From Lethocerus indicus (Eukaryota; Arthropoda; Insecta; Hemiptera; Belostomatidae): 64,000 nt of DNA. The notes beneath the pieces were generated by a model. It saw only the letters and a program-made list of their open reading frames with translations, did no database searches and was not told where the DNA came from. Below are positions 43,501-55,385 of this stretch, piece by piece (position 1 is the stretch's first letter; each line of letters starts with the position of its first letter). A program made the translations under genes and the position numbers. The stretch is from positions 26,546,954 through 26,610,953 of the forward strand of contig JACDQD010000005.1 of NCBI GenBank assembly GCA_019843655.1. Direction: 5' to 3'.

Positions 43501-44021
43501 ATAACTTTTCGTCGAATCTTCGCTGAGAGTTTCGGTAAGGCTTCCTTTCCTTTCAATCTGTTGGCTTCTGATGCGTGTCCGTCCTGTACTCGACCCAGTG
43601 ATTATAACGGTCTTGGAACTGTCGTCGGACACCTTTTCTTCAACGGATTGCGTATTCTGGTTACATAATTCCTTTGAATTGTGCTGTTTGATTTGAATAT
43701 TATTTTTTTTTCGTATTCGTTTCCTCCTTTTCTGTATGGCATTGTTCTTGGCGGTGGCCTCTTCGTCGCTGCTTGATAAAAGCCTGGATTTCGAGCTGTG
43801 CACTTCGACTATATGAACTAATTCGCTTCTAAAACATAATCACAAACACGTATGAACAAATCAAAAAATTATGGCTTCCATTTATTTCTAATTTTAAAAA
43901 AACTAAATTACCTTTTAACTCCAGACTGGGGTCTCGAACTTTTGGAAAAAATAGCATTATCGGAATGTCCACTATTACTGCTCCTGGAATTCCTTCTTGG
44001 AGGAGGAACTGGTGCACTCAT
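36257..44021 (-). CDS. AHI1: Jouberin (AHI1), WD40 protein of the ciliary transition zone
   Basis: Scaffold of the transition zone at the base of cilia, defective in human Joubert syndrome. Exons: 43912-44021, 43094-43828, 42611-42732, 41779-41968, 41176-41422, 40607-40798, 40045-40267, 39440-39552, 38665-38933, 38275-38437, 37404-37666 and 36257-36779. Phases agree throughout and give 1049 aa. The first 320 residues are polar and basic (KKRRKRIRKKN-like runs, many Ser and Glu). A C2-like region follows, with VILFFEIIDTE and LWAFLKLVGANGAVNIGTLLRLQL, then FWWSRGKLRTSKGTLYLTVRS. WD repeats follow, for example SASADSTVCIWNV, ATGCFDTDIRIWKF, GKRLLVHTRDSMLRMLDI and ACSEDNTVCVWETDTGNQVAVY. The last exon is Gly/Ser/Lys-rich with a GLTKRAVNS segment; the SH3 domain of vertebrate AHI1 is absent. 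The exon 3 acceptor (AATTGAAAG) is weak. Confidence 0.93.
36848..36913. repeat. (AT)n microsatellite
   Basis: About 33 AT units in the AHI1 intron just upstream of the last exon. Confidence 0.97.
39758..39806. repeat. (AT)n microsatellite
   Basis: An AT dinucleotide run in an AHI1 intron (39553-40044). Confidence 0.97.
40465..40514. repeat. (AT)n microsatellite
   Basis: An AT dinucleotide run in the AHI1 intron between the exons at 40607-40798 and 40045-40267. Confidence 0.97.
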
Positions 44022-45074
44022 ATTTAAGTGTACGACCTAAAGCTCTTTCCTGTCATAAAATTGAAAATTAGTAACTAAGAGGGAAAAATTCAAAACAACG
44101 TTGCTAACAGTGTGACCACAAAAAAATAATTATTTCCCTTCCAATTAGATTTCCGTCCATGTATCTTCTCATAAATTTAATCAGTTTGCTTTTTGGGGGT
44201 TAGACCACATTTTTTTGTTCAGTGTGCTTAAAAAATGACGTTGTAGTATTCGAAAAACCAATTAGTATTAGCGTTGCTGTGATTTAAAAAAGTATGAACT
44301 AGCTTTGAATTGAAATATGAGTATTTAAATATTAGCCAAGGTACCAGATTCAACAGTCCACGAGGGTTTGCGATCTTTCGTCTTCTACATCTGGGTCATT
44401 TGGCTTTTTAGTATACACCCGTAAAAGAGAACAGCTAAATGCATTTCAATATTGTAAAGATACGTAAGTTTTAATTATGATGTGAAACTATATTTTTGAT
44501 TCTATAAATATTATATCCTGATTCAAAAACAATGGATTATTATCGCATAACAGTTGTATATTAAGCAAATATTAATGAGCGTTGAACAAATGAAAAATCT
44601 TGACTTCGATTTAACATCATTGAGCACATAATGAGCATCGGCTCATCTCGGCAAACCTGAATTCTATTTTCTAATTAAACTTAATTCATTGAAAAATAAA
44701 TTAAAAAATAATTTAGCTTTTTGTTTAATTTTAAAATAAAAAGTTGTTAAATTTATCTTAACGAAATACTGTTAATAAGAAAATTACTAAACATTCTTGT
44801 GGACAAGATTCTTTTAAATTTATGTTATATAATTTATAACATTTGTGGAATTTTAGAATTATGATTATTGCATTTATTTTTAAACTTATCGCCAATTTTA
44901 TTATATTTATAATTAGTATTGTTAAAGGAAAATTTGGTCCATTTGTGCTGGCCAACTTGTGGCGTAGACTCACTCGGTTTCACATGACGGAGGTAACATG
45001 TAGGTTGTAGTCATCGATTCATGACATTGGTGTGTACGTTGACTATCTTTATTAGCTTTACTGTTTGTTGAATT
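44022..45074. promoter_or_regulatory. Head-to-head intergenic region between AHI1 and ALR
   Basis: 1.05 kb separates the AHI1 and ALR start codons, which point away from each other. It must contain both 5' ends. Composition is AT-rich with no CpG-rich core and no motif I can name. No coding sequence is supported. Confidence 0.5.
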
Positions 45075-46494
45075 ATGGCGGGCACTGGTGTAAATTTCCA
45101 TGAAAATCTTCACAGAGGAAGTGGACCTTGTAAGGCATGTACAGCATTCAAAGAATGGACAAAAGCTCAATCCCAGGGAACCACTCCGCCTGTATCGGCC
45201 GTCAGTATAATTTAAACGATTACAATTGATAAGAAAGTGTGTAATTTGTGCCTTCAAATAGATTTCGAGTGGAGGAATTTTGAAAACTTAAATAGAAGGT
45301 GATAGGAAAAAGTTACCAAAAGTTGTAACTGTTTCTGTAATTTCATCAGCCAATGATATTAATGATAAAATTCAATTGTTATTTACATTTTAATGTAAAT
45401 ATAATCTACATCATCTTTCATGTGACAAGACATCTTCCCATCTCCTTGAAGTACTTATGGTTTGTTAATGTAAACAATTTTAAAAATTCATTATATTGTA
45501 TTTGGATAACTTTACGAGGCCTATTTCAATGTGGAAATATTTATGATGTTCTTGTATTATAAGTAAACATAAATAATTGAATATAATTACAATTTTTATT
45601 AATATTATTAAATTCCCTGATTATTTTTATATTAAATAGTATCCCAATATTAGTAATTAGCTTTGAAAACCTATTATGATCAACCAGTATTATTTTTAGT
45701 TCTTAAAATGTGACTATTTTCAGGAGAAGGAACATGGTAATGTCAATGACTGTCCTTTAGACAAAGATGAATTAGGTATGCATCAATTCCCTGTTACAGT
45801 TAATAATTTTATGATTCTTGAATATTAAAATAGTGTTGATAATTATACTGAACATATGATTGATTCAACAGGTTCTAATACATGGAGTTTTTTGCACACT
45901 ATGGCAGCTTATTATCCAGACAACCCAACGGACCAGCAGAAAACTGATATGAAAACATTTTTCAAAACATTCGCCAGTTTCTACCCATGTGATGTCTGTG
46001 CTTCACATCTCAGAAAAGAGTAAACTTTTATCCTTATTTCTGTTATAAAACTTTTTTGATTTTTAAGTTTCACATTAAAAGTTGACATCATTTAACTTCT
46101 CCACAACTGTTAATAACAAGAGAATTGAAATATTGAAATTGATTTGTTTTATTAAACTAATTTTGTAAATAAATTAAAAGGAAAAATAATTTGTATTCAA
46201 TAACATTTTGAATTTTTCCTGAAGGGTTTCAGATAAAAGTAATTTCTAAAAACAGCATAATTTAGTTCTGTTTGCTTATTCCCTTCCATTTTGTATTGTG
46301 TTTTTGTAATTTGTAATTAATCATGTTGCAGCCTTGAAACTTCACCACCAGATGTGAGTTCATCACTGGGCCTTTCAAATTGGTTGTGTCGAATGCACAA
46401 CAGGGTGAACACAAGGTTAGAGAAGCCGCAGTTTGATTGTAGCCGAGTATTTGAGAGGTGGAGGGACGGATGGAAAGACGGATCATGCGATTAA
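45075..46494 (+). CDS. GFER: FAD-linked sulfhydryl oxidase ALR (Erv1/GFER)
   Basis: Flavin-dependent thiol oxidase that reoxidises Mia40 in the mitochondrial intermembrane space disulfide relay. Exons: 45075-45200, 45724-45775, 45872-46019 and 46332-46494, coding for 162 aa. The N-terminal shuttle pair is in GPCKAC. The FAD-binding helix is seen as [17 protein letters not shown], the active-site CxxC in FYPCDVC followed by ASHLRKE, then [20 protein letters not shown] and the hallmark ending [12 protein letters not shown] directly before TAA. The first exon's donor could be GTCAGT at 45201 (used here) or GTATCG at 45190. Both are phase 0 and change only four residues in the linker. The length fits the family's short form; no extra presequence exon was found. 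Confidence 0.95.
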
Positions 46495-47895
46495 CCGCCT
46501 CTTGATTCTTAGTTGGTCTCTGTATTTCAGACTGTATTCAGAGAAAGGTCGTTCAGAGGAGGTTGTCTCTCTACAACGCCATAACACGCATGGTTAACTA
46601 CATGGTTATGCCATTTTACATTACATTCTGAATGTAATATTGTCGCCGGCATGCTGGTCCAAATGAAAACAAACATTGTCATAGTGCATTTCAAAGCTAA
46701 TATAGATAGCCATTGTATATAGTAATAAAATGTGGATTTATTTAACTGGGAATTTGAAGGTTGTTATCAGTATTACATGGAATAGTAATCAGTTTGCCTT
46801 TGCTGCTCTGTTTCATGCACAAAAATACCATATTTTTCTTGATGTTCAAGAAGATATTATAATAATAGTAATTATTGTTATTTGATACCTAATCGCATGT
46901 AGTGCATAAATCAGAAAACTAACAAGTAGCAACATGCTACAGTTACAGATAGTATGATTAGGTTGTTAATATCATTTTAAATGTTATAATGAATTTTAGA
47001 GTTCAATAAGTAGTGAGTTAGATTTAATGGATGTAATTAATAATTAAATTGATTAAATGTTTATTTTTGAGTAATTTTTAAAAATGACTGGTTTTCCCTC
47101 TCTCCTGTAAACGATCTTCATTATTCCCTGCTATGCCATCAGAAAATAAATATGTAGTGGGCTTATTAACTCTTGAATTTAACTACTATGTATACTTGTA
47201 TGTCCTTGGATTTGATATTTATGACGGTATTATAGGATAGCACTGTAAGTGCCATAATTACAAATGAAAAAATGTGACAGTTCTGTTATTTGCCTTGGTA
47301 ATGGATACTAAAGAGATTATCATATAACAATACAATAGATAATTTTGCCTATACTGTGTTCATGATGTAAATTTTAAGACATTTATATGCACTTGTGTTT
47401 TATAGAGTCAAATTGTTGCAGCTTATTAACTGCAAGCGGTTTGTGTAAACAATTACGATGTAAACTCATTCAAACCATTAATACATGCGCATAACTGCCA
47501 CAGTTGCCAATTGCGCTATATAAATAATTATTAAAAAAATCTTTTAATAGGAGCGGCGTATTACGCATATCTTACTCGTCACCAAACTTTCGAATTTTAG
47601 ATTCATGAAATTATACCTCTTTGCATACCACGAGATATAATATAAAACCAACAAAGCAATTAATTGCCACTAGCGGTACTTTAACATCAATATTGCTAAT
47701 TGTATTTTACAGTTGTATTAAAAAAATGTAATTACTTTTAAAGTACGTACTATTTAAGATAGGTTGAGCAAAAAAGAAGATAACGTAAAGTAAAAAAAAT
47801 CTAGAAACAAGAAAGGAATTGGCAGACTTGTTTATTTAGCGGGTGTAGTCTAGCCTATTGTGGGGGACAAGTGCGTTATCACTGCTGCTTTGACA
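46495..47895. other. Intergenic region between ALR and the CCDC32-like gene
   Basis: The first 130 bases are probably ALR 3' UTR. The remainder is AT-rich with no recognised gene or repeat. The presumed promoter of the downstream gene lies within the last few hundred bases. Confidence 0.5.
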
Positions 47896-48437
47896 ATGGC
47901 CGAAGATCCCTGGTCATCTCCTGTCTCGGTTTGCCTTAAGGACGGGAGCGAAAAATTCGAAGACGATTTCGTGAGTGGCGGCCCCAGTTTTGAGCTGCAA
48001 CTCCCGGATTCTAGCCAGTATTTAGCCGCCCTAGGTAAAAGCGGGTCAGCTGTTTTTTTTCCAATTTCTCCAGCCAGTTACGTAACCATCTCAGGCTGGA
48101 ATTCTTCCGGTAGTAGCGAACGCTTTCGGGAGGGGGCGAATTCTCAGTTGTTTTTTTTCTTGCAGAGAGGAGATTGCAGAGAGTGAAGAAGGGGAGCGGT
48201 AATTCCGAAAAGGAGATATTGAATTCGATCCGGGAAAAGCGGAAGGACTGTATGGTGAGGCTGTTGGCGGAGGACTTTAGAGGTGCCGAAAGGGAATCAG
48301 TCGACGAAGATATACCGACCAAGTGGCTTCGGAGTCATCTCAATCCTCAACAGCCGCTCACCGTCAGCGAGCTTGTCGAACTTGTCAAAGCCGACTACTT
48401 AGCTAAAGCATCTGAAGGACCCGAACCTACAGGTTAG
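47896..48437 (+). CDS. CCDC32: CCDC32-like protein
   Basis: Exons 47896-48034 and 48166-48437 give a 136-residue protein if read to the TAG at 48435. The segment SSQYLAALERRLQRVKKG, then SEKEILNSIREKRKDCMVRLL, resembles the human CCDC32 block YLASLEKKLRRIKG...LAQAKKECWDRFL. CCDC32 is a small helical factor that assists assembly of the AP2 clathrin adaptor. An acidic N-terminus with DPW and EDDF motifs also fits a clathrin/AP2-related protein. The identity rests on this short core, so it is moderate. The exon is unusually rich in GC. Its end, ACAG followed by GTTAGT, is also a good splice donor: joining to the AG at 48983 would change the C-terminus to TEESS and stop at 48997, overlapping the next gene's start codon. 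Confidence 0.65.
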
Positions 48438-48993
48438 TAAATTTTATTTTATCAGGATCAATAGTAATAAATTTAGTTATGTTATGACACATTTTCAACT
48501 TTTATTACTTTTATTAAATGTTAGCAAACTAAAAGCATTTAAACTTCACTGTTGCAAATTTTAGTTACAAAGTTATCTCCAATTCTCCCATTGGTATTCC
48601 TATAATAATTCTTAGGTGTTTGCATTTTATTAAGTAATGTTATCACTCTGCAATAACTTGAATGTTTAGATTTTATTGATTATTTCCACTAAATAAATAC
48701 AGAATACATTATGGTTATTGTTTATGAACTGTTAGTATGTTTTTTTTATAAATAAAGTGTTGAACAAGGGGTTGTTTTGTTCTGATATTCATTTATTACA
48801 TAATATCATTAAAACGTTTTTTCTTGTAATTAGTGGGAGTTTTAAAACATCATTATGATTATTTTATGTTATACTGTGTTTTAAGCTGTTAATGAAAATA
48901 ATGTTTTGAAGGGATTTGATTATTTCTTGTTATGTGATCGCGTTATGTAATCAGCCACCTATGTTTGTTTCTGGTTCTTACAGAAGAGTCATC

Positions 48994-51470
48994 ATGAGCT
49001 CTGAAAGAAAATTTTGGGGAGAGAAAACATTTTCATTAATAACTGGAGCGAGTCAGGGTATAGGCCAGCGCATTGCAATTGAATTTTGCAAAAAGTTTGG
49101 ACCAAGTTCTAAAGTTGTATTGACAGCGCGCTCTTTAAAAGGGCTTGAGGAAACAAAGAAAGCCATCAATGAAACTTCACCTGATGTTGATGTACAGGTA
49201 TTTCATTTTGGTATCTAACAATACATTTAATCACTGATCAGTGATAATACAGATCTTATGTGAATGATAATTTCAGAATTATCAACAATTTTTGTGTTTT
49301 TTTGTCTGATTGCTTACAGATATTGAATTCTTGTTTTCAGACTGAGACTTATGATATGAGTATACCTGAAATGGGTGGTCTAAATGAAATTGTATGTAAA
49401 CACATGGATGACAAGTACAACTTGAAGCTGCTCGTTCACAATGCTGGTACTGAAGGCGAGGGACAACTGACCAAAGATATGACAGACCTAGAATATTGGC
49501 AGTCGTAAGTATTGTGATGTAGTTAACTGTTCTAAATATTAATTATGTGCTCCACTGGGTCAAAATGAATTTTTCATCTGTTGGGGTTGAATTGAACTTT
49601 TGATAAAATCAGTTAACACATCCAGGGGTTCCACACTTCTACATCTAGTTTTGACCAATATTCCTAATCAGTCCCCACCATCTGATTCCCCAATCCATAA
49701 GGGAAATGGGGAAGTAGCTGAAGAATGGGAATTCAAATATAGGTAAAAATAACTGTAACATTAGTTATATTTTATATATCCTAACCTAATCACCCAAATC
49801 CCCCTACCATTTTCATACTGCATTGTCACTATATTATAACATTTATTGTTAGTATAATGATGATCTTATTCTATAATATAATATTTCCTGTGGTTTCTGC
49901 GGATGTTTTTGTTATTTAAATATATAACATTGTCTGTTTTTCCAGTTACATGGCATTGAATGTGTACTCGGTAACAATGTTGACAAGTGCATTTCTCAAT
50001 TGTTGCAAAAGATTGTCAAGCGAAGATAACATTTCTATTGTTAATATAACATCGCTGGCTGCTGTCCAACCTATTAAAGGTATGGGCCACTACTGTGTTG
50101 GAAAGTCTGGAAGGGAAATGTTCTTTCGAACATTGGCAGAAGAAAATCCAAACTTGGATGTACTCAATTATTCTCCAGGTTAGTTCAATTTCATTTAAGC
50201 TTGTTTTGATTATTATATAAGGAATGGAAGTAGGTATTACTATTAGAAGTAAACCCCTGCCTACAATAATTTACTTTAATTGGGAAGGGTGTACTCTTTT
50301 GGGTTTAGTATCCGGGACTATCTTTAACCCATCAACTACTGTGATATATATATATTAACACTTTATATCCTGAAAAAATTTTTTTGTTGACGAATCAATA
50401 ATAATATTTAATGGGTAGTTATAAGATATTTAATATTCTATAACTTTAAAAAATACCTTGAGGGCAAAGGCTTAGTGGTAGAATAAAATACAATCATTAG
50501 TTTTGAACTGATTCAAATAGTTACTAATTAGAGGTATATAGGAAAATATAGTACCTAGTTTTATTTAGAATTATCCATTAACTAATGAAATTCTTACCTA
50601 TTAGATATCTAAAACTAATACAGATTTTAAATTTCTCAGGATAGATATTTTCAATTTGAAATTTAACTTCAATTGACTGGATTTTGGTGATGTTATTTGT
50701 AAGTCAACCATTCTAGACATGATTTTTCCCTGTCAATTTTAATTCTTAACCAACCAAATCATATCAGTGAATAGACATACATGAATAGAATATAATTCCA
50801 GGATATTTAAGTGTTAGCATTTCTTCATAATCTTACTCTGTGATAATTTACAAAATTACTTTGGCCAAAATCATATAGTAATATGAAACTAAGTGTAATA
50901 TTAAATTATATTATAATAACTTTTGTTATAATATTAACCTTAATTATTATAAAGTTAGATTATATAAATTCCACCTAACATATACTCAAGCTTATTTTAT
51001 TTCCTTTCAATATAAATAGTATAATTCTAGTTATTTAGATTAATCTAAATAATTAATGAAAAAACTCAGTCTCCCCATTTCAGTTTTTGTTTGATATTAG
51101 TTATTTTATTAAGTATAAATGAGTAAACCTTGAAAACTGTGTCAACTTAAATATCAGCTTTTTCTACTGCTCTAGTATAGAAGTGTATTACTTTACAACA
51201 TTATGAAATCTGTAACCAAGATACCAATGATCAAATCTGGTTTCACAAATCAATGATGATGATATATTTGTTACAGGCCCAGTTAAAACTGATATGGTGG
51301 AACGTGTGATAACTAAATTACAATTTGTAGATGTGAAAGACATGTTTGTTGGTATGAAACAGTCAGATAAACTTGTCAAACCTGAAGAAACAACAGCCAG
51401 ACTAATGAAAATACTCTCCGATGGCAACTACAAATCTGGCCACAGGATTGATTTCTTTGATCGTCACTAA
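48994..51470 (+). CDS. SPR: Sepiapterin reductase
   Basis: NADPH-dependent short-chain dehydrogenase catalysing the last step of tetrahydrobiopterin synthesis, which also feeds pteridine pigments in insects. Exons: 48994-49197, 49341-49504, 49946-50178 and 51277-51470, coding for 264 aa (human 261). The Rossmann nucleotide motif is TGASQGIGQRIA. LLVHNAGTEG is the family's NAG motif, NITSLAAVQP holds the catalytic Ser and HYCVGKSGREMFF the Tyr-x3-Lys pair. The C-terminus FKSG-like YKSGHRIDFFDRH matches the substrate-binding end of the family. A pyrimidine-rich stretch ending TTACAG lies ten bases before the ATG and looks like a splice acceptor, so an upstream 5' exon is likely. That exon could be the CCDC32-like gene's last exon. 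Intron 3 is 1.1 kb and holds no gene. Confidence 0.95.
49622..49835 (+). repeat. Interspersed repeat, copy 2
   Basis: Second copy of the element at 14484-14695, in SPR intron 2 and in the same orientation. Two copies in a 64 kb window suggest a common, unclassified family. Confidence 0.75.
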
Positions 51471-52939
51471 ATTGCTTTTTCACCTTTTCTTATATGTTTC
51501 TTTTACTTCTTTTTGTAGTCAAAAATTGACCTATTTGTTAGTATTTGGGCACCCAAATAACTATTTATAGAGAATTAAACGGCAAAAAATGTATTGGTTT
51601 ATTTATTTTAATTGCATCCTATTTTATACCAGTTTTGGGTTAATTTCTGAACAGTTTTTTTACCTGTTTTAATGACCATTAACTTTTTGCTTAAATGATT
51701 TTTTCTTTTTAAAAAGTGTTATTGCATAAAAGAAGCATATTAACATTTCCCTTTAATTTTCTAACCAAATCAATTTAATTTTCATAACAATGACAGGTTT
51801 AGATAAAACAAGCTTAACATATTTATAAAGTCAAGCAAAATTTAGCAGTTTATAAGTGATGGGTATAGTTCTATGAAACATTATTTAAAAGAAAAATAGA
51901 TTTATGCAAAATTATATCAAATAGTTTGAACAATTAATTCTGATTTTTCAAAGGTTGATATTGAAATGTCATTCAAACTGTATCAAAAATCAAGTTCAAG
52001 AATTTTGTAAATACCTCAGGCTATATCTCAACTTTGTTTTAAATTTTGTTGAATTATGATTTGAATTTCACAAAATATTACCTTAAAGCACTTCCTGCAA
52101 TACTCAATGTATTGTATAGTGGTTGACACACAGTGTAGTATACTTCACTAGTTATTCAATAAAAAGCTTTATAAGAATAACCAATGCTTGAAATCACAAA
52201 GAGGTTATGTTATTCAACTTTCACTTTTGTATTATGTATTATGTTGTCTCTTGTGTGCCATAATAGTATCATTTACAGAGGGCTGCCCATTGTATCACCT
52301 CTAAGTGACTACAATACATGAAAATTGCTGTTGTTTGATATCAACAATTCAATTCATTATCAAATTTAATCAGATTCTATTTAGAATCTCATATATTATC
52401 CATTTTTTAGAAATTTTCACCTTACTATTAGCAGCTTTATAATTTTACTTTCTACATGGTCACTTATATAATATTAATTTACATTTTTCCCATTATTATA
52501 TTGTATGAAACCTGCCTTTATATCTTTAATACACTTGTTTAAACTCTGTTAAGCTACCAGTAACTTTCTTATTTCTTTGATAATTTGATGAATGCTATTT
52601 CTCATATTAATGATTTTGACCTTTGGCTTAGTGTACATTAAAATTATTTATTCCTTTGAACTAATATTAACCAGATGTTATGAAGTTATTTTATTTGAGA
52701 AATTTAATGGTATAATCCTGAACACATTGGCAGCTAGGGGGTTATAAGAGATTTAATGTACTTAAGAATTTTATTTTGAATTTAAAAATATTTGCTGCTA
52801 CATTTTTTTTATTGGTCATTAATGAAATCATTTTTGAATGGAGTCATCCATGAGCTATCAACAATTAGTTGCAATATTCTTCATTTAATGAAAAATGCTA
52901 GTAGCATTATCTCATCTCATGATTGAAGATTTTTACGGG
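51471..52939. other. Intergenic region downstream of SPR
   Basis: AT-rich sequence with probable SPR 3' UTR at the start. I see no gene, structural RNA or repeat in it. Confidence 0.5.
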
Positions 52940-53100
52940 TATTGTATATTTCATGTGTTTCTGTCTCCACTGGCTGGTTTAGTTTTTTGCTAGACCAGTT
53001 TCGGCTGCTCGCCATCTTCAGTAGCGGTGTTAGTCACTTTGGCATTTTGGATGTTTTTTGGGCATCCTCACTGCATTGTTACTGTCAATTGTACTGTGGT

Positions 53101-53102
<2 letters not shown>
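52940..53102 (-). repeat. Hammerhead-like repeat module, copy A
   Basis: The motif is at 53025-52989 on the minus strand: GCTA, CTGAAGA, T, GGC-GAGCA-GCC, GAAACTGGTC, TAGC. Beyond it on the minus strand come CAGCCAGTGGAGACAGAAAC and AATACC-like sequence. The other side (53030-53102, plus) carries TTTGGATGTTTTTTGGGCAT and CAATTGTACTGTGGTGG, which recur in copy E. Confidence 0.8.

Positions 53103-53141
<39 letters not shown>
53103..53141. repeat. (TA)n microsatellite
   Basis: An alternating TA run between repeat module A and a short spacer leading to the 70-bp tandem array. Confidence 0.95.
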
Positions 53142-53143
<2 letters not shown>

Positions 53144-53261
53144 TGTTATTGTATTTGTTGGGGCTGTTTGTCTTATTTGGGTTGGAAGGGATTTTGTTAA
53201 TTGGCTTAAGACTGTTGGATTATCGGTCAAATATACTATATATTTGATCACACAACTGGTC

Positions 53262-53492
53262 ACAACTCAGGGGGCGCTAGTTTATCGGTGCAAGTGGTCC
53301 CAACAAACTTTAGTTAAGTACATTTTCGAACCACTCTCAGGGTGCGCTAGTTTATCGGTGCAAGTGCACCCAACGAACTTTAGTTGAGTATATTTCCGCA
53401 CCACCCTCAGAGGGCGCTAGTTTATCGGTGCAAGCGCACCCAACGAACTTTAGTTGAGTACATTTCCGCACCACACTCAGGGGGGCGCTAGT
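53262..53492 (+). repeat. 70-bp tandem repeat array, about 3.3 copies
   Basis: The unit starts with CTCAGGGGGCGCTAGTTTAT and continues CGGTGCAAG, a CACCCAACGAACTTTAGTT block and CATTTCCGCACCAC. GCGCTAG ends at 53280, 53350, 53420 and 53491, giving periods of 70, 70 and 71. The last unit is truncated after GCGCTAGTTT. It lies between the oppositely oriented repeat modules A and B. Confidence 0.95.
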
Positions 53493-53564
53493 TTCACAAA
53501 CATCGTTCGTAATTTCAAAAAAAACAATAAGAAATAACGGAAAGGTTGGGTGGTTGTGAGGTAT

Positions 53565-53695
53565 CTAACGTGACTAACACCGCTACTGAAGATGGCGAGC
53601 AGCCGAAACCTGTCTAGCAAAACAACAAACCAGCGAGAAGAGACAGACACACAAAATTTACGGTATTCCAACTCCTCTTAGATCACAAAACAGGT
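53565..53695 (+). repeat. Hammerhead-like repeat module, copy B
   Basis: GCTA at 53582, core CTGAAGA at 53586-53592, an extra T, the hairpin GGC-GAGCA-GCC, GAAA at 53605-53608, then GTC at 53612-53614 and TAGC at 53615-53618. It is followed by ACCAGCGAGAAGAGACAGAC and ACGGTATTCCAACTCCTC, ending CACAAAACAGGTA. It is inverted relative to copy A. Confidence 0.8.
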
Positions 53696-53699
53696 ACTC

Positions 53700-55380
53700 T
53701 ATAAAATTAATATTTTTAAGTCGCGATAAAATCTTAAAAAAGATAATTGAAAATACTTTTATAAGAAATTCTGATTATTGCCAGGTTAGCAAACAGAATT
53801 TAACATGCGGAAATAAATTAGTTTAAACATTAATTCATCAGATGCATATCCTAAAAAAAATTTATAGTAATTGATTTTCTTTGGTCTACGAGAATTAATA
53901 ACTCAATTAAAAAAGTAAAGGTAATATTTTATATTGTAAAATAATAATAGCAATAATATTTATTATTGCCATTTTATTTTATTAATTGATGCAATCTTGA
54001 ACGCCGACTACTACTGTTCGTTGCTGAGTGTTCATTTCACTGTATAAATAATTTTTCCATATTCATGTATATGAAACTATTTATATTATGGACTGCGCAA
54101 AATATAAATTACAGAGTTTACCTTCAATAAACATAAGCGACCTTATTGAACGAAATTATTCCATTTTTCATAAGACCGATAGATGAAATTTGTTTTAATA
54201 TTCCTACAGTATTCCCAAACTCTTTCATTCCTTCCCATTTTTCTTTACGGCTGTAAAGGCCGTGTGTGTGTTTGTACACACAAATTCATGAAATCTCTGT
54301 CTCTTCGTTTTACCCATTACTTTCCATAAATATTTCATTCATTGGTATATTATCGCCCCATAAGTCGTTTAACAATGTTACTTTCTTATTTTTAAATGTA
54401 ACTCAACTCAAGCAGAACGTTCGTGGGTTTCTGCTGTTAATTTTTCCCTTATATAATTTCACCGCCTTCATAATATCTGATAATATCTCTTTGTAATATT
54501 TAGTCCATATAATTGACAGGCGTTATGGGGAGCGACGAATTTCATCGTTACATATAATATAACAAATAAAGGATATTTTAATAAAGGATAAGGATTCTAT
54601 CCTGAAGTTTTATTATTAGGAAACTCAAGGGAAATGTATTATTATTGCATTTAGAACCATTCGAGTAATGTAGTCTGTGAAGTATTTATATATATTTGTC
54701 CCTGATAAGGTATTCACCATAATGTATTGTACATTTTTATTCCATTTTAGATTCTTTCGTATTTGTCTTAGAGTCTTTTGATTTGTCGTATCAATCGGTT
54801 ACGCATGTTCTTAAGAAATTTAAAAAGCATAAAATTATGTTACTGCTGTTCATCCCGAGGTTGGTCAGGTATCTTTTTGTTTCCACTGCCCTCCAAAATG
54901 GCATAAACGTCACCCCGGTCAAATAATTTATAAAGCCGCCATCATCGCAAGACACAAACCGGTCTCCATTAACGTGTTTCACGTGAGATTTCGACTCCAT
55001 CCGTTACGTAACCATTTCGGCTATTCTTCCGCTTCGAAATCTAAATACGAGAGAGGATAAAAATAAATGAAAAACAAGTACTTAAGCCGGAGAGTCCGGA
55101 TCGCCTTGATCCTACTACAAAACGGCCTTACTTTCGCACATGCGGTCATCCCGGTGGCTCTCCCATTGGCTTAAAATTGTATAATTTGATCGCTTCCGAA
55201 GAGTATTTTTTGTAGACAAAAATTGATAGCGACATATGCGGTTATAGAGCCTTTCAAACAACCAGTTCATACGATTTTCAGTGCACTCGGATTATTGTAT
55301 TATTAGTTATATGACTCCTTCAAAGATTATACCCTCTAGGTTTGGCGTTCGTGTTGTGACATTAAAAATATTAATCTTCT
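53700..55380. other. Intergenic region without recognised gene
   Basis: AT-rich up to about 54780 and more mixed from 54780 to 55260. Several short open frames exist, for example 54791-55000 minus, but none matches a known family and no exon chain can be built. Confidence 0.4.
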
Positions 55381-55385
55381 GGTTC

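Noticed and set aside
54791..55000. 69-codon frame on the minus strand in mixed-composition DNA
   Set aside because: It looks less random than most, but no family pattern, partner exon or promoter was found.
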